55,757 bases of DNA from Candidatus Poribacteria bacterium (GCA_028821605.1 JAPPFM010000003.1:93388-149144); one strand, 5' to 3'. Counted from the stretch's first letter, positions 8,111-17,184 are shown. Translations and numbers: made by a program. The notes: generated by a model from the sequence alone, not told the origin.

Positions 8111-9391
8111 CTATGCGGCAGTTTTTCCTACCCAAGATTGATCCGATCGAAATTCTCCCATTTCGTCGTAAAGGTCATGCAACCGCTTGATTGCATCAAT
8201 TTCGAGCTGTCTGACCCGTTCTCGGGTAACCTTCAGAGCAACACCAATTTCTCGGAGTGTCTTCCGTTCTCCATCTTCGAGTCCAAAGCGCATCTTCAAC
8301 ACTCTCTGTTCTCGTTCAGGCAGTCTTTTAAGAAATTGGGCGGTCAGGTCTTTGTTAATTATTTCTGCGATCGGACCGTCCTCTCCGTTGGTTGTTGGGT
8401 CTTCGATTAGATCACCTAATGTAGCAGCGGAACGCTCATCGCTGAGTGGTAAATCCATTGAAATAGCATCAGCGTTAAACGTTAAAATTTCCTCAACCTG
8501 TTTTACTGTCAGGTCTAAAGCTTCCGCTATTTCCTCGCGCCGCGGTTCGCGTTGCAGTTCTTGGCACAATGTTGCATAAACGGCATCGAACTTATTCATC
8601 TTCGCGACCACGTAGGAAGGTAATCGAATCGAGCGGGAGAAATTGTCGAGCGTACGCATAATTGCCTGTTTAATCCACCAAATCGCGTACGTGCTGAACT
8701 TAAAACCCTTCTGATAATCAAACTTACTTGCTGCTTTAATCAGTCCAATGTTTCCCTCTTGAATCAGATCTTCAAGTGGGACGTTGTGCCCCTGGTATTT
8801 GACGGCAATAGAAATAACGAGTCGTAGGTTCGCTTGAACGAGTTCATCTCGTGCTTTTCGTGCTTCGCCTTCCGCGGCTTCAATTCGTTTCGCCAGTAGT
8901 ACTTTTTCCTCACTGGATAATGAGTTCACTTTCACAAGTACTTCTAATAGTTCATCTACGAGTGCTTTTCGTGCTTCACATCTGCCAGCTTTAATCTGTT
9001 CCGCCAGTAGCTCTTTCTTCTCGCGAACGAATAAATCTGCTTTCACGAGTGCTTCCAGTAGTTCATCTAAGGCTTTGGCTTCCGCGGCTTCAATTTGCTC
9101 GACCAGTAGCTCTTTTTTCTCGCGAACGAATAAATCTGCTTTCACGAATGCTTCCAGTAGTTCATCTAAGGCTTTGGCTTCCGCGGCTTCAATCCGTTTT
9201 GCCAATTCAACTTCTTCCTCACGGGTTAACAGACGGTGCCCAGCGACACTTCGGAGCCAACTCGTTAAAGCACTCTGATCACTTCCTTTGTAACTCTCCG
9301 AGGGCTCTGTTTCTTCTGCTGGATATGATGCGTCCATGTAAGGATCAACACTTTCAATACCTGCTGTTTCACCGAAATACTCGGCTTCCAT
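8111..9391 (-). CDS. RNA polymerase sigma-70 factor (RpoD/SigA-like) with expanded region 1.2
   Basis: This 426-residue protein carries the sigma-70 regions. Region 1.2 is LTSWLRSVAGHRLLTREEEVELAKRIEAAE, region 2 includes DLIQEGNIGLIKAASKFDYQKGFKFSTYAIWWIKQAI, then region 3, and region 4.2 is LREIGVALKVTRERVRQLE. The core is full length for a primary-type factor without a long region 1.1. Between regions 1.2 and 2.1 there are extra near-repeats of a 33-residue helical unit (EAKALDELLEA-VKADLFVREKKELL-EQI-A), so the normal junction EAAEGEARKARDELVQANLRLV appears only after about three units. DNFSRSIRLPSYV in place of the common QARTIRIPVHM suggests a group 2 or divergent primary sigma. nfuA lies downstream. 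Confidence 0.9.
   Translation of the reverse strand: MEAEYFGETAGIESVDPYMDASYPAEETEPSESYKGSDQSALTSWLRSVAGHRLLTREEEVELAKRIEAAEAKALDELLEAFVKADLFVREKKELLVEQIEAAEAKALDELLEALVKADLFVREKKELLAEQIKAGRCEARKALVDELLEVLVKVNSLSSEEKVLLAKRIEAAEGEARKARDELVQANLRLVISIAVKYQGHNVPLEDLIQEGNIGLIKAASKFDYQKGFKFSTYAIWWIKQAIMRTLDNFSRSIRLPSYVVAKMNKFDAVYATLCQELQREPRREEIAEALDLTVKQVEEILTFNADAISMDLPLSDERSAATLGDLIEDPTTNGEDGPIAEIINKDLTAQFLKRLPEREQRVLKMRFGLEDGERKTLREIGVALKVTRERVRQLEIDAIKRLHDLYDEMGEFRSDQSWVGKTAA
8840..9228. repeat. Tandem 99-bp (33-codon) repeats inside the sigma factor gene
   Basis: The block GGCTTCCGCGGCTTCAAT recurs at 9077 and 9176, exactly 99 bases apart. Diverged copies start near 8978 and 8867; that last interval is about 111 bases, a 37-codon unit. 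The two central units are nearly identical at DNA level and the outer ones are diverged, which points to a fairly recent in-frame duplication on top of older ones. All copies keep the reading frame. Confidence 0.9.
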
Positions 9392-9439
9392 CGTTCTCCT
9401 CTCCTTAATATGAGATTTAAAAAATAAACACGAATATTA

Positions 9440-9469
9440 ATGATACATTATGTTAAAACGTTTTGTCAA
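9440..9469 (-). promoter_or_regulatory. Promoter of the sigma factor gene
   Basis: On the minus strand TTGACA (9464-9469) and TATCAT (9440-9445) are 18 bases apart, about 50 bases upstream of the sigma factor start. The surrounding 9420-9590 region is very AT-rich. GGAGAGGAGAACG before the ATG supplies the ribosome binding site. Confidence 0.6.
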
Positions 9470-9597
9470 GTAAAATGTTTAAAAAAAAGTGAATTTTCCC
9501 CATAAAACCTGACAAACAAGGCATTTTAACAAATTTTCGCCATAAAAAACAACATAAATAGGTTTTACACTTGTTTCAGGCTATAAACTGAAATGCA

Positions 9598-10092
9598 CTA
9601 TGTCGCATGCCCAATCAGTAGTACTGCTGCTGGTAAAGACGTTTCTGCTGTCTTTTCAAATGCTCTTTGGATACACAGAATATCGGCATCTGTTTCCAGC
9701 ATTTCATAGGGTAGATTCCACGCTTTCAGCGTGGGTTCAAGGAAGGTCGCGACAGAATCAATCCATTGGCCATCTTCATCTCGGTTGTGATACCCCCGGT
9801 ACCCGATGAATACGACTACTGGCACCCGCATATTGACAACCGTGCCGCGGATTGCATCACCTGATTCTAAAAATCCTGTATTTTGGATGATGATAACAGG
9901 TCTCTTGCCACCGACGTATAACCCTGATGCAATAGCAAATGCTTCCCCTTCGCGGGTTACTGTGATAACCTCTATCTCTGGCTCTGATCGCAAGAGTTCA
10001 TAAATCCGAGCACTTCCGTTATCTGGGACACCTATGACGTGGGTAATGTCCTGTTTTTTCAGTTCATTTACAATCTTCTGTGCTGATGCCAA
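9598..10092 (-). CDS. Sulfopyruvate/phosphonopyruvate decarboxylase alpha-subunit-like protein
   Basis: This 164-residue protein is a lone PYR-type thiamine-diphosphate domain, like ComD (alpha subunit of sulfopyruvate decarboxylase in coenzyme M synthesis) or the N-terminal half of phosphonopyruvate decarboxylase. THVIGVPDNGSARIYELL, then EVITVTREGEAFAIASGLYVGGKRPVIIIQNTGF with the cofactor-activating glutamate and QNTG, are the typical motifs. The matching PP-domain beta subunit is not adjacent; the genes on either side are the sigma factor and acs. The start is TTG with AGGGG upstream. Substrate cannot be told from sequence. Confidence 0.75.
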   Translation of the reverse strand: MASAQKIVNELKKQDITHVIGVPDNGSARIYELLRSEPEIEVITVTREGEAFAIASGLYVGGKRPVIIIQNTGFLESGDAIRGTVVNMRVPVVVFIGYRGYHNRDEDGQWIDSVATFLEPTLKAWNLPYEMLETDADILCIQRAFEKTAETSLPAAVLLIGHAT

Positions 10093-10165
10093 TTTGTACC
10101 CCTACTTCTTGTAAATTTAATGCACAATGAATTACGCGACTACGAACCCAAATGCTTCAAGGAAT

Positions 10166-10240
10166 AGTTATCAGTTAAGAAATATACTGTGGCAGTTACA
10201 GAATATGGGGCTACCACAAGAAGTCTCTTAACTGATAACT
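10166..10240. repeat. MITE-like element with 15-bp perfect terminal inverted repeats
   Basis: AGTTATCAGTTAAGA (10166-10180) is the exact reverse complement of TCTTAACTGATAACT (10226-10240). The 75-bp element contains no ORF and fills much of the 176-base gap between acs and the decarboxylase-like gene. The ends resemble those of the element at 52256-52397 (shared ATAGTTATC[A/G]GTT), so the two probably belong to one family. Confidence 0.7.
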
Positions 10241-10268
10241 CTCACTGCGAGGCAAACTGAAAACTATT

Positions 10269-12212
10269 CTACCGTCTACCTTCTACGAGGGCATCCACGA
10301 CTGTGGGATCGGCGAGGGTCGAAGTATCACCGAGTTCGGAGATGTCACCTTCAGCGATTTTGCGGAGGATACGCCGCATAATCTTACCTGACCTCGTCTT
10401 CGGCAGTGCAGGTGTAAACTGGATCTTATCAGGTGTTGCGATAGGCCCAATTTGTTGACGGACTGCCTGTTTGATGCCTGTCTCTACATCGTCAGACGCG
10501 GATTCGCCTGTCATGAGGGTTACATACGCGTAGATGCCTTGTCCCTTAATGTCGTGTGGGTAACCGACGACCGCTGCCTCTGCCACCGCAGCGTGTTGAC
10601 CGATTGCGCCTTCAACCTCTGCTGTCCCTAAACGGTGTCCAGAAACGTTCAGGACATCGTCCACGCGACCCGTAATCCAGTAGTAACCATCTTCATCGCG
10701 TAGCACGCCATCGCCTGTCATATAGTAGCCGGGGAACCTACTAAAATAGACATCAACAAAACGTTCGTGGTCGCCGTAAACGGTGCGCATGATACCGGGC
10801 CACGCTGTTTTAATACACAGATAACCTGTCGCGGGATTGCCTTCAACCTCGTTTCCTTCTTCATCTAATATCACCGGTTCAATGCCGAAGAATGGGAATG
10901 TCGCCGATCCGGGTTTCAGTGGCGTTACGGCAGGTAGAGGGGTCATCAGAATCCCGCCCGTTTCGGTCTGCCACCACGTATCCACGATTGGGCACCGTTT
11001 CTCGCCGACGATATTATAGTACCACAACCACTCCGGCTCTTTAATCGGTTCACCGACTGTGCCGAGCAACCTGAGCGTAGACCTGTCGTACTTCTCTACC
11101 CATGAGTTTCCCTCCTTCATCAGGGCGCGCAAAGCCGTTGGGGCGGTATAGAAAATGTTAATGTTATGCTTTTCAACGACTTGCCAGAACCTTCCGAAGT
11201 CTGGATAGTTCGGCACACCTTCAAACATAATGCTAATCGCACGGTTTGCAAGAGGACCGTAGATAATGTAGGAATGTCCAGTAATCCAACCGATGTCGGC
11301 GGTACACCAATAGACATCGCCTTCGTGATAATCGAAGATTTGTTGATGCGTATAAGATGTATAAACAAGATACCCGCCTGTTGTATGTAAAACGCCCTTC
11401 GGTTTTCCAGTGGAGCCGGAGGTATATAAGATAAAAAGCGGATCTTCGGCATTCATCACTGTTGGTTCGCATTCTGCATCAGCATCTGCCATCGCTTCAT
11501 GCCACCATATATCGCGCGAGGCATCAAAATCGACTGCATCCCCAGTGCGTTCTACGACGACCACCTTTTCAATAGAGGGGCATTCTGCCACAGCGGCATC
11601 TGCGTTTGCCTTCATCGGTATATCGCTGCGGGGACCGCGCATTGCGGTATCCTGCGTTATGAGCATTTTACACGCTGAGTCATTAATCCTGTCTCGGAGG
11701 GATTCCGCTGAAAAAGCACCAAAAACGATGGAGTGGACAGCACCGATCCTCGCACACGCCAGCATCGCAATCGCCAACTCTGGCACCATCTGTAGATAAA
11801 TGCAAACGCGATCGCCTTTTTCAATGCCTTGCGCTTTTAGCACATTAGCGAACTTTTTGACCTCGGCGAGGAGTTCGCTGAAACTGAACGTTTTATCTTC
11901 GGAGGGGTCATTTCCCTCCCAAATAATAGCGGTTGCATCACCGTGTCCTGCCTCTACATGTCGATCAAGGCAGTTGTAGCAAGCGTTTAGTGTCCCACCT
12001 TCAAACCATTTAATCTCAGCATCAACAAAGTCGTAATTGCTAACCGTATCCCATTTCTGATACCACGTCAACCGTTCCGCAACCGTTGCCCAGAATGCTT
12101 CCGGGTCTTGAATGGATTCGGCGTACTGTGTCTGATATGTGTCCAGACTGTTGACGTGCGCGTTATCGATTGGATAAGCAGTTTCTACCGGTGGAAAAAT
12201 ATTGTTAGCCAT
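10269..12212 (-). CDS. acs: Acetyl-CoA synthetase
   Basis: This 647-residue AMP-forming acetate-CoA ligase activates acetate through acetyl-AMP. It has the N-terminal ACAS domain ([18 protein letters not shown]), the P-loop [30 protein letters not shown] in the acetate pocket with the diagnostic tryptophan, [35 protein letters not shown], and the C-terminal [11 protein letters not shown] with the lysine that Pat-type enzymes acetylate. Length is normal for the family. GAGGAGATTAAAATATAA precedes the ATG. It has its own promoter at 12282-12310. Confidence 0.96.
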   Translation of the reverse strand: MANNIFPPVETAYPIDNAHVNSLDTYQTQYAESIQDPEAFWATVAERLTWYQKWDTVSNYDFVDAEIKWFEGGTLNACYNCLDRHVEAGHGDATAIIWEGNDPSEDKTFSFSELLAEVKKFANVLKAQGIEKGDRVCIYLQMVPELAIAMLACARIGAVHSIVFGAFSAESLRDRINDSACKMLITQDTAMRGPRSDIPMKANADAAVAECPSIEKVVVVERTGDAVDFDASRDIWWHEAMADADAECEPTVMNAEDPLFILYTSGSTGKPKGVLHTTGGYLVYTSYTHQQIFDYHEGDVYWCTADIGWITGHSYIIYGPLANRAISIMFEGVPNYPDFGRFWQVVEKHNINIFYTAPTALRALMKEGNSWVEKYDRSTLRLLGTVGEPIKEPEWLWYYNIVGEKRCPIVDTWWQTETGGILMTPLPAVTPLKPGSATFPFFGIEPVILDEEGNEVEGNPATGYLCIKTAWPGIMRTVYGDHERFVDVYFSRFPGYYMTGDGVLRDEDGYYWITGRVDDVLNVSGHRLGTAEVEGAIGQHAAVAEAAVVGYPHDIKGQGIYAYVTLMTGESASDDVETGIKQAVRQQIGPIATPDKIQFTPALPKTRSGKIMRRILRKIAEGDISELGDTSTLADPTVVDALVEGRR

Positions 12213-12281
12213 TTATATTTTAATCTCCTCTACAAATCAATCTCCAGTTCTCAAAATGTCTCTACAAGTTGTATAGGATAT

Positions 12282-12310
12282 ATTTTATAGGAAAACGGGG
12301 AGCATGTCAA
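12282..12310 (-). promoter_or_regulatory. Promoter of acs
   Basis: On the minus strand TTGACA (12305-12310) and TAAAAT (12282-12287) are 17 bases apart, about 70 bases upstream of the acs start. Confidence 0.65.
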
Positions 12311-12383
12311 CTGCAATTAGAGGATATTTTTATGAGAACGTGAGTTTGATGACTCCGAGCAATTTTGAAATTGCAAATATACC

Positions 12384-12413
12384 TTGCGTTTTTCATAAAA
12401 AATGAAGTATAAT
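12384..12413 (+). promoter_or_regulatory. Promoter of the antitoxin-like gene
   Basis: TTGCGT (12384-12389) and a consensus TATAAT (12408-12413) are 18 bases apart and lead into the gene at 12485. It is divergent from the acs promoter, with about 75 bases between the two. Confidence 0.6.
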
Positions 12414-12484
12414 TACCAATCAACGAACTGTTTATTTTTCATTCCATAGCGGGTATAGAACGATTGCAAATAGGAAACACATCA

Positions 12485-12835
12485 ATGAGAGAAATGGGGA
12501 ACTGGCACGAGTATCGAATTAGAAGACTTGCTAATGATCAGGAGTCAGCGATTGACTTGCTTGAATTGACATTGGAGGAATACCTTACTGATGGCGATCT
12601 GCCCTTTTTCCTGAAGGAACTTCAGGTCTTTATAGCATCACAAGGTGGAGTTGTTGAAATTTGCAAACGAACTGGTATTGATACCGAAACGCTTTTAAAT
12701 ATGCTCTCTAATGAGGATGCTACACAATTATTAGATACGTTCAACTCTCTGTTGAACACGCTTAAGAGTCGTCCGGTGATTGAAGATACACAAGCTAAGC
12801 ATCTGTCCCCAGTGAAACAGATTCCAACCAGTTGA
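12485..12835 (+). CDS. HI1420/HigA-type antitoxin-like DNA-binding protein
   Basis: This 116-residue protein resembles the dnstrm_HI1420 group of addiction-module antidotes: LLELTLEEYLTDGDLPFFLKELQVFIASQGGVVEICKRTGIDTETLLNMLSNEDATQLLDTFNSLL (split motifs, about residues 25-95) follows the family pattern of an LxxALEdgD segment and a helix-turn-helix. I chose ATG 12485 over TTG 12464 because AGGAAA lies about 10 bases upstream. No RelE/HI1419-type toxin gene is adjacent. Its last codons and stop lie inside a segment duplicated from the end of hsdS, so its 3' end was probably remodelled by that recombination. Confidence 0.55.
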   Translation: MREMGNWHEYRIRRLANDQESAIDLLELTLEEYLTDGDLPFFLKELQVFIASQGGVVEICKRTGIDTETLLNMLSNEDATQLLDTFNSLLNTLKSRPVIEDTQAKHLSPVKQIPTS

Positions 12836-12920
12836 TACTGGTTTGTTCGTCTTGTTCAATGGCGATTTCCACTGCTCGCTTTGCACATTCCAGCAGGTCT
12901 TTGGATCACTTGCGTAAGTT
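12826..12920 (-). pseudogene. Relic of the 3' end of hsdS
   Basis: These about 95 bases match 15817-15911, the last codons of hsdS, with scattered differences. On the minus strand they still read NLRK-stop-SKDLLECAKRAVEIAIEQDEQ, against NLRKHAKDLLECAKRAVEIAIEQDEQ in the intact gene. The copy has a stop and no upstream coding sequence. With the intact copy it forms a direct repeat bounding the NACHT gene. Confidence 0.85.
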
Positions 12921-13367
12921 CATGAGAGCGTGAGAATTTGCTAAGAAATAGTCGGTGTGTAAAATTTTAACCATAAGTGTCAATTAAAAAAAATAACCGT
13001 CTCGGTGCCAGGTCCGGTAGGTTCGGTTTCCTAACCGAACCGGATCCTACGCGAAAACCTTGAAGACTTCAAAAACCTCTTCAGTCCTGTAAGGACAAAA
13101 TGTTTATAGAAGGACGTTTCAAAGAAGGATCCAACCCTGTAAGGGTGATATGTTTATATCGCCTATGCTAAAACACCATCCAAAATCGCCAAATTGACAC
13201 CTATTGTGTGTAAAGTTTTTGACACACACTTATGAGAAGTCCGCCCTTGTAGCATAAACTTTTAGTTTGTGCCTCGTCCTTCACAAGCCTAAAAAGCCTC
13301 CTTCTGAAAACTCACTGCCAAAATATTTACACACCTCAGAGTGCTGTTTTACGTCTTATCAATCTGG
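12921..13367. other. Non-coding stretch with several inverted and direct repeats
   Basis: No credible gene is seen here. Contents are a perfect hairpin GGTTCGGTT-TCCT-AACCGAACC (13020-13041), the paired repeats at 13084-13159, and AT-rich sequence. TGTGTAAA occurs near 12956, 13206 and 13207-13230 next to TTTTGACAC-like stretches, a possible further short repeat. Confidence 0.6.
13084..13159. repeat. Two direct repeats, 50 bp apart, each with a small covarying palindrome
   Basis: The units at 13084-13109 and 13134-13159 share CCTGTAAGG...ATGTTTATA. Their cores are GTCCT-GTA-AGGAC and ACCCT-GTA-AGGGT: the outer bases differ between copies but stay complementary within each. This suggests a short repeated hairpin family. 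Two units are too few for a CRISPR and do not fit one. Confidence 0.65.
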
Positions 13368-13398
13368 TTGGCATTTGCTCTACCGGATATGGTATAAT
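13368..13398 (+). promoter_or_regulatory. Promoter of the NACHT gene, extended -10
   Basis: TGGTATAAT (13390-13398) is an extended -10 with consensus TATAAT at 13393-13398. A TTGGCA at 13368-13373 lies 19 bases before it, a long spacer that an extended -10 can tolerate. The gene starts about 90 bases downstream. Confidence 0.55.
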
Positions 13399-13491
13399 TG
13401 CATCGAGAGTGAAACTTGTCGGATCAGTTGTGAATTCTCATGGATTTTCCTTCAACTCACTTTGATATTGATTAGAACAGGAAGGTAAGCA

Positions 13492-15765
13492 ATGTTTTCA
13501 GGAGTCATAACAGAAATTTACAAAAAACTCTATGAGTCTGCTGAGGAAAAACGCAGCACATCAAGATCGGAAATCGCAAATGCTTCTCACCAATACGAGA
13601 AAAACTACAAGGAACGCCACGGTCAACTCAAAGTTTCCTGTGTCGAGATGCGGAAACCAATATCGCTTGATGATGTCTATGTAGCAGTTCAGTTCTTAAA
13701 TCAGCACACAGCATTACAGTATAGATCGTCCGAAGAGGTTGAACAGGCGTTCCGAGAAAGAAATAGACGACATTTCGATTCAACTTCGGATGAACGTCAG
13801 AATGGAACACAAGCCGCCAATGACGAACAGTATCTAATGTTGCTTGGTGGTCCTGGTATTGGAAAATCAACGTTTCTCCGCAAAGTTGGACTTGAAGCAT
13901 TAAAAGGGGAGGATGGAAACTTTAAACACCAATGTATCCCAGTCTTTCTTGAGTTAAAGAGATTTAACGAGGACCAGATTGATATTGAAACTTTGATTAC
14001 CAAAGAGTTTGAGGTATGTGGTTACCCTGATCCAGAGCAGATGACAAGCACTGCTTTGAAATTTGGTAAACTTCTAATACTCTTTGATGGACTTGACGAG
14101 GTGCCAACAACTCATGTTCACAACGTCATTCTTAAAATTGGTGATTTCGTCGATCAATATAGCGATAACCGTTTTATCGCCTCCTGCCGTATAGCGGCGT
14201 ATAAAGGCGGATTTACACGGTTTACAGAGGTAGAGATGGCAGACTTTGATGATTCGCAGATTCAGACGTATATCAAAAATTGGTTTGATTCAACACCTGA
14301 CAAGTATCGGAAGCAGCTTCACAATGATATGAAAACAGCCAAACGGTGTTGGGAGATGTTGAAGGCAAGCGAGCATCTCGCAACCAAAGAGTTGGCACGG
14401 AATCCGTTACTGCTCACGCTTTTGTGTGCGGTCTATGATAGATCGCAAACCCTACCGAGAAATCGGGCAAGCCTTTATGAAAAAGCGCTCAACGTTTTTC
14501 TCGAAGAGTGGGCAGCTGAAAAACTAGTTCATCAAGGTGCATCAATGAACCAATATTTGGATATTGCGGATGAAAAGCGGATGCTCTCTGAAATTGCAGA
14601 GAAGAATTTTGAGGCGAACTGTCTTTTTTTTACTAAAGACGAACTCATTACACAGATTCGAGAGTTCGGTGAGGGCAACGCGAATACGCCACAAACGTTC
14701 AATGCCCCCAAAATTTTGGACACAATTCTTATAGATCAAGGGATTTTCGTTGAACGAATCAGAGGTTCTTACTCTTTTTCTCACTTGACTTTTCAGGAAT
14801 ATTTAACGGCGAATCACATGGTAGGAGACAAGCGTTCGATCCAAGATTTGGTAAATCAGCATTTACACGACGAGCGGTGGCGAGAAGTGTTCTTGCTAAC
14901 TGCTGGACTGATGCGCGAAGCAGACGACTTACTTGAGGCAATGGAATCGGAAGCCTCTGAATCCATCAACACTGATGGTCTTAAATCGCTATTGCACTGG
15001 GCAGAACAGATCACAGCTATCACCGACAACCGCTACAGTAGACATGGTAAACAAATCTTTGCCATCCGTCAATATTCTGTTCTGTGCCAACTGAATAAGT
15101 ATCATGAAACAGTCAAGTATAAGAATAGAGATTCTCAAAATGTTTACGGTTTGTACCTCTATCACACTCTCGACCACGATATCTGTTTAGATATCTACTC
15201 AGACCGAGACCTAAACTCCTCTATAGACCTCTATGTCGACCTCTTAGGAGACCGAAACCTCTTAGGAGACCGAGATCTCCACTCAGATACCGACCGGTAC
15301 CTTGACCAAGTCCGCCATTTTAGTTTTGATCTACTTCTCTATCACGATTTTTACCGTTACATGGACGCAGACTTCCATTCCTCTGACTTCTCTAAATTTG
15401 GAGATAGGTTTGATAAGGAATTAAGCGAACGGATAGAAGTTGTTAAGCGTACACAGGAGACACAAATCTTCAAAGGCTTGGATTTACAGAGAATGATTCA
15501 AAGGTTTAATGAAGAACGGGAATTCATCAAGGCCGTGGGGAAGGGAGAATCTGTTGAACCTCCAATGGAGTCTATTCACGATACATGGCTTGCTGTTTTG
15601 GGTATCACTGATGACATACTGGCAATTTCAGACGAAGAGTTGGATAATTATCATCGGTATCTTCGGGCAGTGGAGCTCATCATTGCGTGCAAAGAAGCGG
15701 CTGGGCGCGTTTCACCTAAAGTATGGCAGAAAATTGAGGCGAAATTGCTGACTTTAGGAACATAA
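13492..15765 (+). CDS. Bacterial NACHT-domain NTPase (STAND), probable antiphage defence protein
   Basis: This 757-residue protein has a helical N-terminal domain (1-110), then NACHT Walker A GGPGIGKST (about 118-126), Walker B LLILFDGLDEVP (about 192-203), sensor FIASCRIAAYKGG, and the winged-helix region ending ELARNPLLLTLLC and FSHLTFQEYLTAN. Such STAND ATPases oligomerise on sensing a trigger; bacterial ones are known antiphage proteins. The C-terminal part (about 545-640) is rich in D, L, Y and S with a short degenerate repeat (DLLGDRNLLGDRDL, DLYVDL, YLYHTLDHDICLDIY), as in some cyanobacterial NACHT proteins. AGGAAGGT precedes the ATG. No effector nuclease or TIR domain is recognisable, so the effector is unclear. 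It lies beside a restriction system. Confidence 0.87.
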   Translation: MFSGVITEIYKKLYESAEEKRSTSRSEIANASHQYEKNYKERHGQLKVSCVEMRKPISLDDVYVAVQFLNQHTALQYRSSEEVEQAFRERNRRHFDSTSDERQNGTQAANDEQYLMLLGGPGIGKSTFLRKVGLEALKGEDGNFKHQCIPVFLELKRFNEDQIDIETLITKEFEVCGYPDPEQMTSTALKFGKLLILFDGLDEVPTTHVHNVILKIGDFVDQYSDNRFIASCRIAAYKGGFTRFTEVEMADFDDSQIQTYIKNWFDSTPDKYRKQLHNDMKTAKRCWEMLKASEHLATKELARNPLLLTLLCAVYDRSQTLPRNRASLYEKALNVFLEEWAAEKLVHQGASMNQYLDIADEKRMLSEIAEKNFEANCLFFTKDELITQIREFGEGNANTPQTFNAPKILDTILIDQGIFVERIRGSYSFSHLTFQEYLTANHMVGDKRSIQDLVNQHLHDERWREVFLLTAGLMREADDLLEAMESEASESINTDGLKSLLHWAEQITAITDNRYSRHGKQIFAIRQYSVLCQLNKYHETVKYKNRDSQNVYGLYLYHTLDHDICLDIYSDRDLNSSIDLYVDLLGDRNLLGDRDLHSDTDRYLDQVRHFSFDLLLYHDFYRYMDADFHSSDFSKFGDRFDKELSERIEVVKRTQETQIFKGLDLQRMIQRFNEEREFIKAVGKGESVEPPMESIHDTWLAVLGITDDILAISDEELDNYHRYLRAVELIIACKEAAGRVSPKVWQKIEAKLLTLGT

Positions 15766-15795
15766 AGAATACACAAAGTTCTCACATCCGAAATA

Positions 15796-17184
15796 TCAAG
15801 GGACCGATGAGACAGACTTCAACCAGTCAATAGCACTTTGTTCGTCTTGTTCAATGGCAATTTCGACGGCTCGTTTTGCACATTCCAGCAGGTCTTTGGC
15901 GTGCTTGCGTAAGTTGAAGGATTCATCGACTTTCTGTTTAATTTCAGCCTGTTTCTCTTTGGGCGGAATGGGAATAGGAAAATCCAGAATGTCATCGTCG
16001 TCTAAGGTCGGATATGACGTTCCAGTGTTTGGTTTCCATGACCACGTTAGGAAAAGTTTAGAGCGTAAGCACGCCAATAGAGTTTCTTTGTTAATTTGCC
16101 CGTTTTCCTTTAATACACAGAAGGCACCACTCCCGACGTATCCATCTTGCTGAATAACGGTAATAGCCCCTCTGTAAGTCCTAACTTTAGAGATAATAAT
16201 ATCGCCTTTTTTCAAAACGCGCTTCGCATTCGCAGGTAAATCTTTACCCAAGACTTCCTCTGCCACTATTTCTCCAGTGGAAACATTAACACTTCCTATC
16301 TCCACATAGCGATATAATTTTTCTGGATCTATTTCAAAAATGCTTTTGTTCTGTTTGAATTCATCTCTAATTTTGATAGACTTAGCGGAGTAATTCTCTA
16401 TTCCCTTTTCTATTTCGTCATATTTCGGCTGGAAGTAATCCGCGTCAATGCGCTCTGCGCGTTGCATACTTGCATAATCCGTGGCAAAGGCTAACGTGTG
16501 CTTCGGTTGCCAATCGGCGAGTCCGAGTTCACTCAGAAGAAGGGTTTGGGTCTCGGCATACCGAGTTTTTGATAATTCCGTTAGTTCTTTCGACTGGAGA
16601 TAGGTTTTTTCTATCTCGGTTTGAAGGTGTTCCCAATTTGGGACAGGAATTTGATACAAAAAAGATGGAGCAATATGAGGCTGTGCACTACCATATTTAC
16701 CCCTCTCTATTAATGCTTTACCATACCTACTATTGAGGAAAATAGCGAGAAAGAAAGGATTTAAGATGCTGCTTCGGATGATAAGGGTATCGGACATTGA
16801 TATAGCAGGGCTATCTTCAAGGTAGATAGCACATTGACCGACATTTGCACCTGATCGCATTATCAAAATATCTTTATAGTGTATGGTGTTTTCCTTTAAA
16901 CGTTCTGCATCTTCTTCCGATATATAAACTGGGTTCGCTGTCAAATCAATGGAGAGCGGACGCACGTTTTGCCCTCTTAATAACAGAACGCCATTATCCA
17001 CATAATTTCGCTTTATCTCTTTAGGGTGTCTGATATTGACTTGAAAATCAATGAGTTTGCGCGAACCAATTGCTTCAAGTCGGCGTTGCACCTGTAGATA
17101 ATCGGGTCGAAAAAACTCCGCATCAAACCGCAGAGAATGGGAGGCATCCACTATAGATTGGTAATCAACAACAGAATACTGCAT
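15796..17184 (-). CDS. hsdS: Type I-like restriction-modification specificity subunit HsdS
   Basis: This 462-residue protein has two target-recognition domains, each followed by a helical conserved region. The first recognition domain is about residues 30-190 (LLLRGQNVRPLSI, KDILIMRSGANVGQCAIY, QIPVPNWEHLQTEIEKTYLQS) and the second about 225-420 (YRYVEIGSVNVSTGEIV, GDIIISKVRTYRGAI, FPIPIPPKEKQAEIKQKV). HsdS sets the DNA target for the methylase. Its ATG overlaps the stop of the DUF4145 gene by one base (TAATG), so the three genes are one operon. A relic of its last about 95 bp lies at 12826-12920, beyond the NACHT gene. Confidence 0.9.
   Translation of the reverse strand: MQYSVVDYQSIVDASHSLRFDAEFFRPDYLQVQRRLEAIGSRKLIDFQVNIRHPKEIKRNYVDNGVLLLRGQNVRPLSIDLTANPVYISEEDAERLKENTIHYKDILIMRSGANVGQCAIYLEDSPAISMSDTLIIRSSILNPFFLAIFLNSRYGKALIERGKYGSAQPHIAPSFLYQIPVPNWEHLQTEIEKTYLQSKELTELSKTRYAETQTLLLSELGLADWQPKHTLAFATDYASMQRAERIDADYFQPKYDEIEKGIENYSAKSIKIRDEFKQNKSIFEIDPEKLYRYVEIGSVNVSTGEIVAEEVLGKDLPANAKRVLKKGDIIISKVRTYRGAITVIQQDGYVGSGAFCVLKENGQINKETLLACLRSKLFLTWSWKPNTGTSYPTLDDDDILDFPIPIPPKEKQAEIKQKVDESFNLRKHAKDLLECAKRAVEIAIEQDEQSAIDWLKSVSSVP

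Noticed and set aside
8840-9228. CRISPR-like periodic repeat
   Set aside because: The repeats are contiguous and in frame within the sigma factor gene, with no spacers.
13084-13159. Short CRISPR array
   Set aside because: Only two diverged units, palindromic cores that covary, and no cas genes nearby.
13267-13488. 73-codon frame before the NACHT gene
   Set aside because: It spans the probable NACHT promoter, has no ribosome binding site and an unprotein-like composition.
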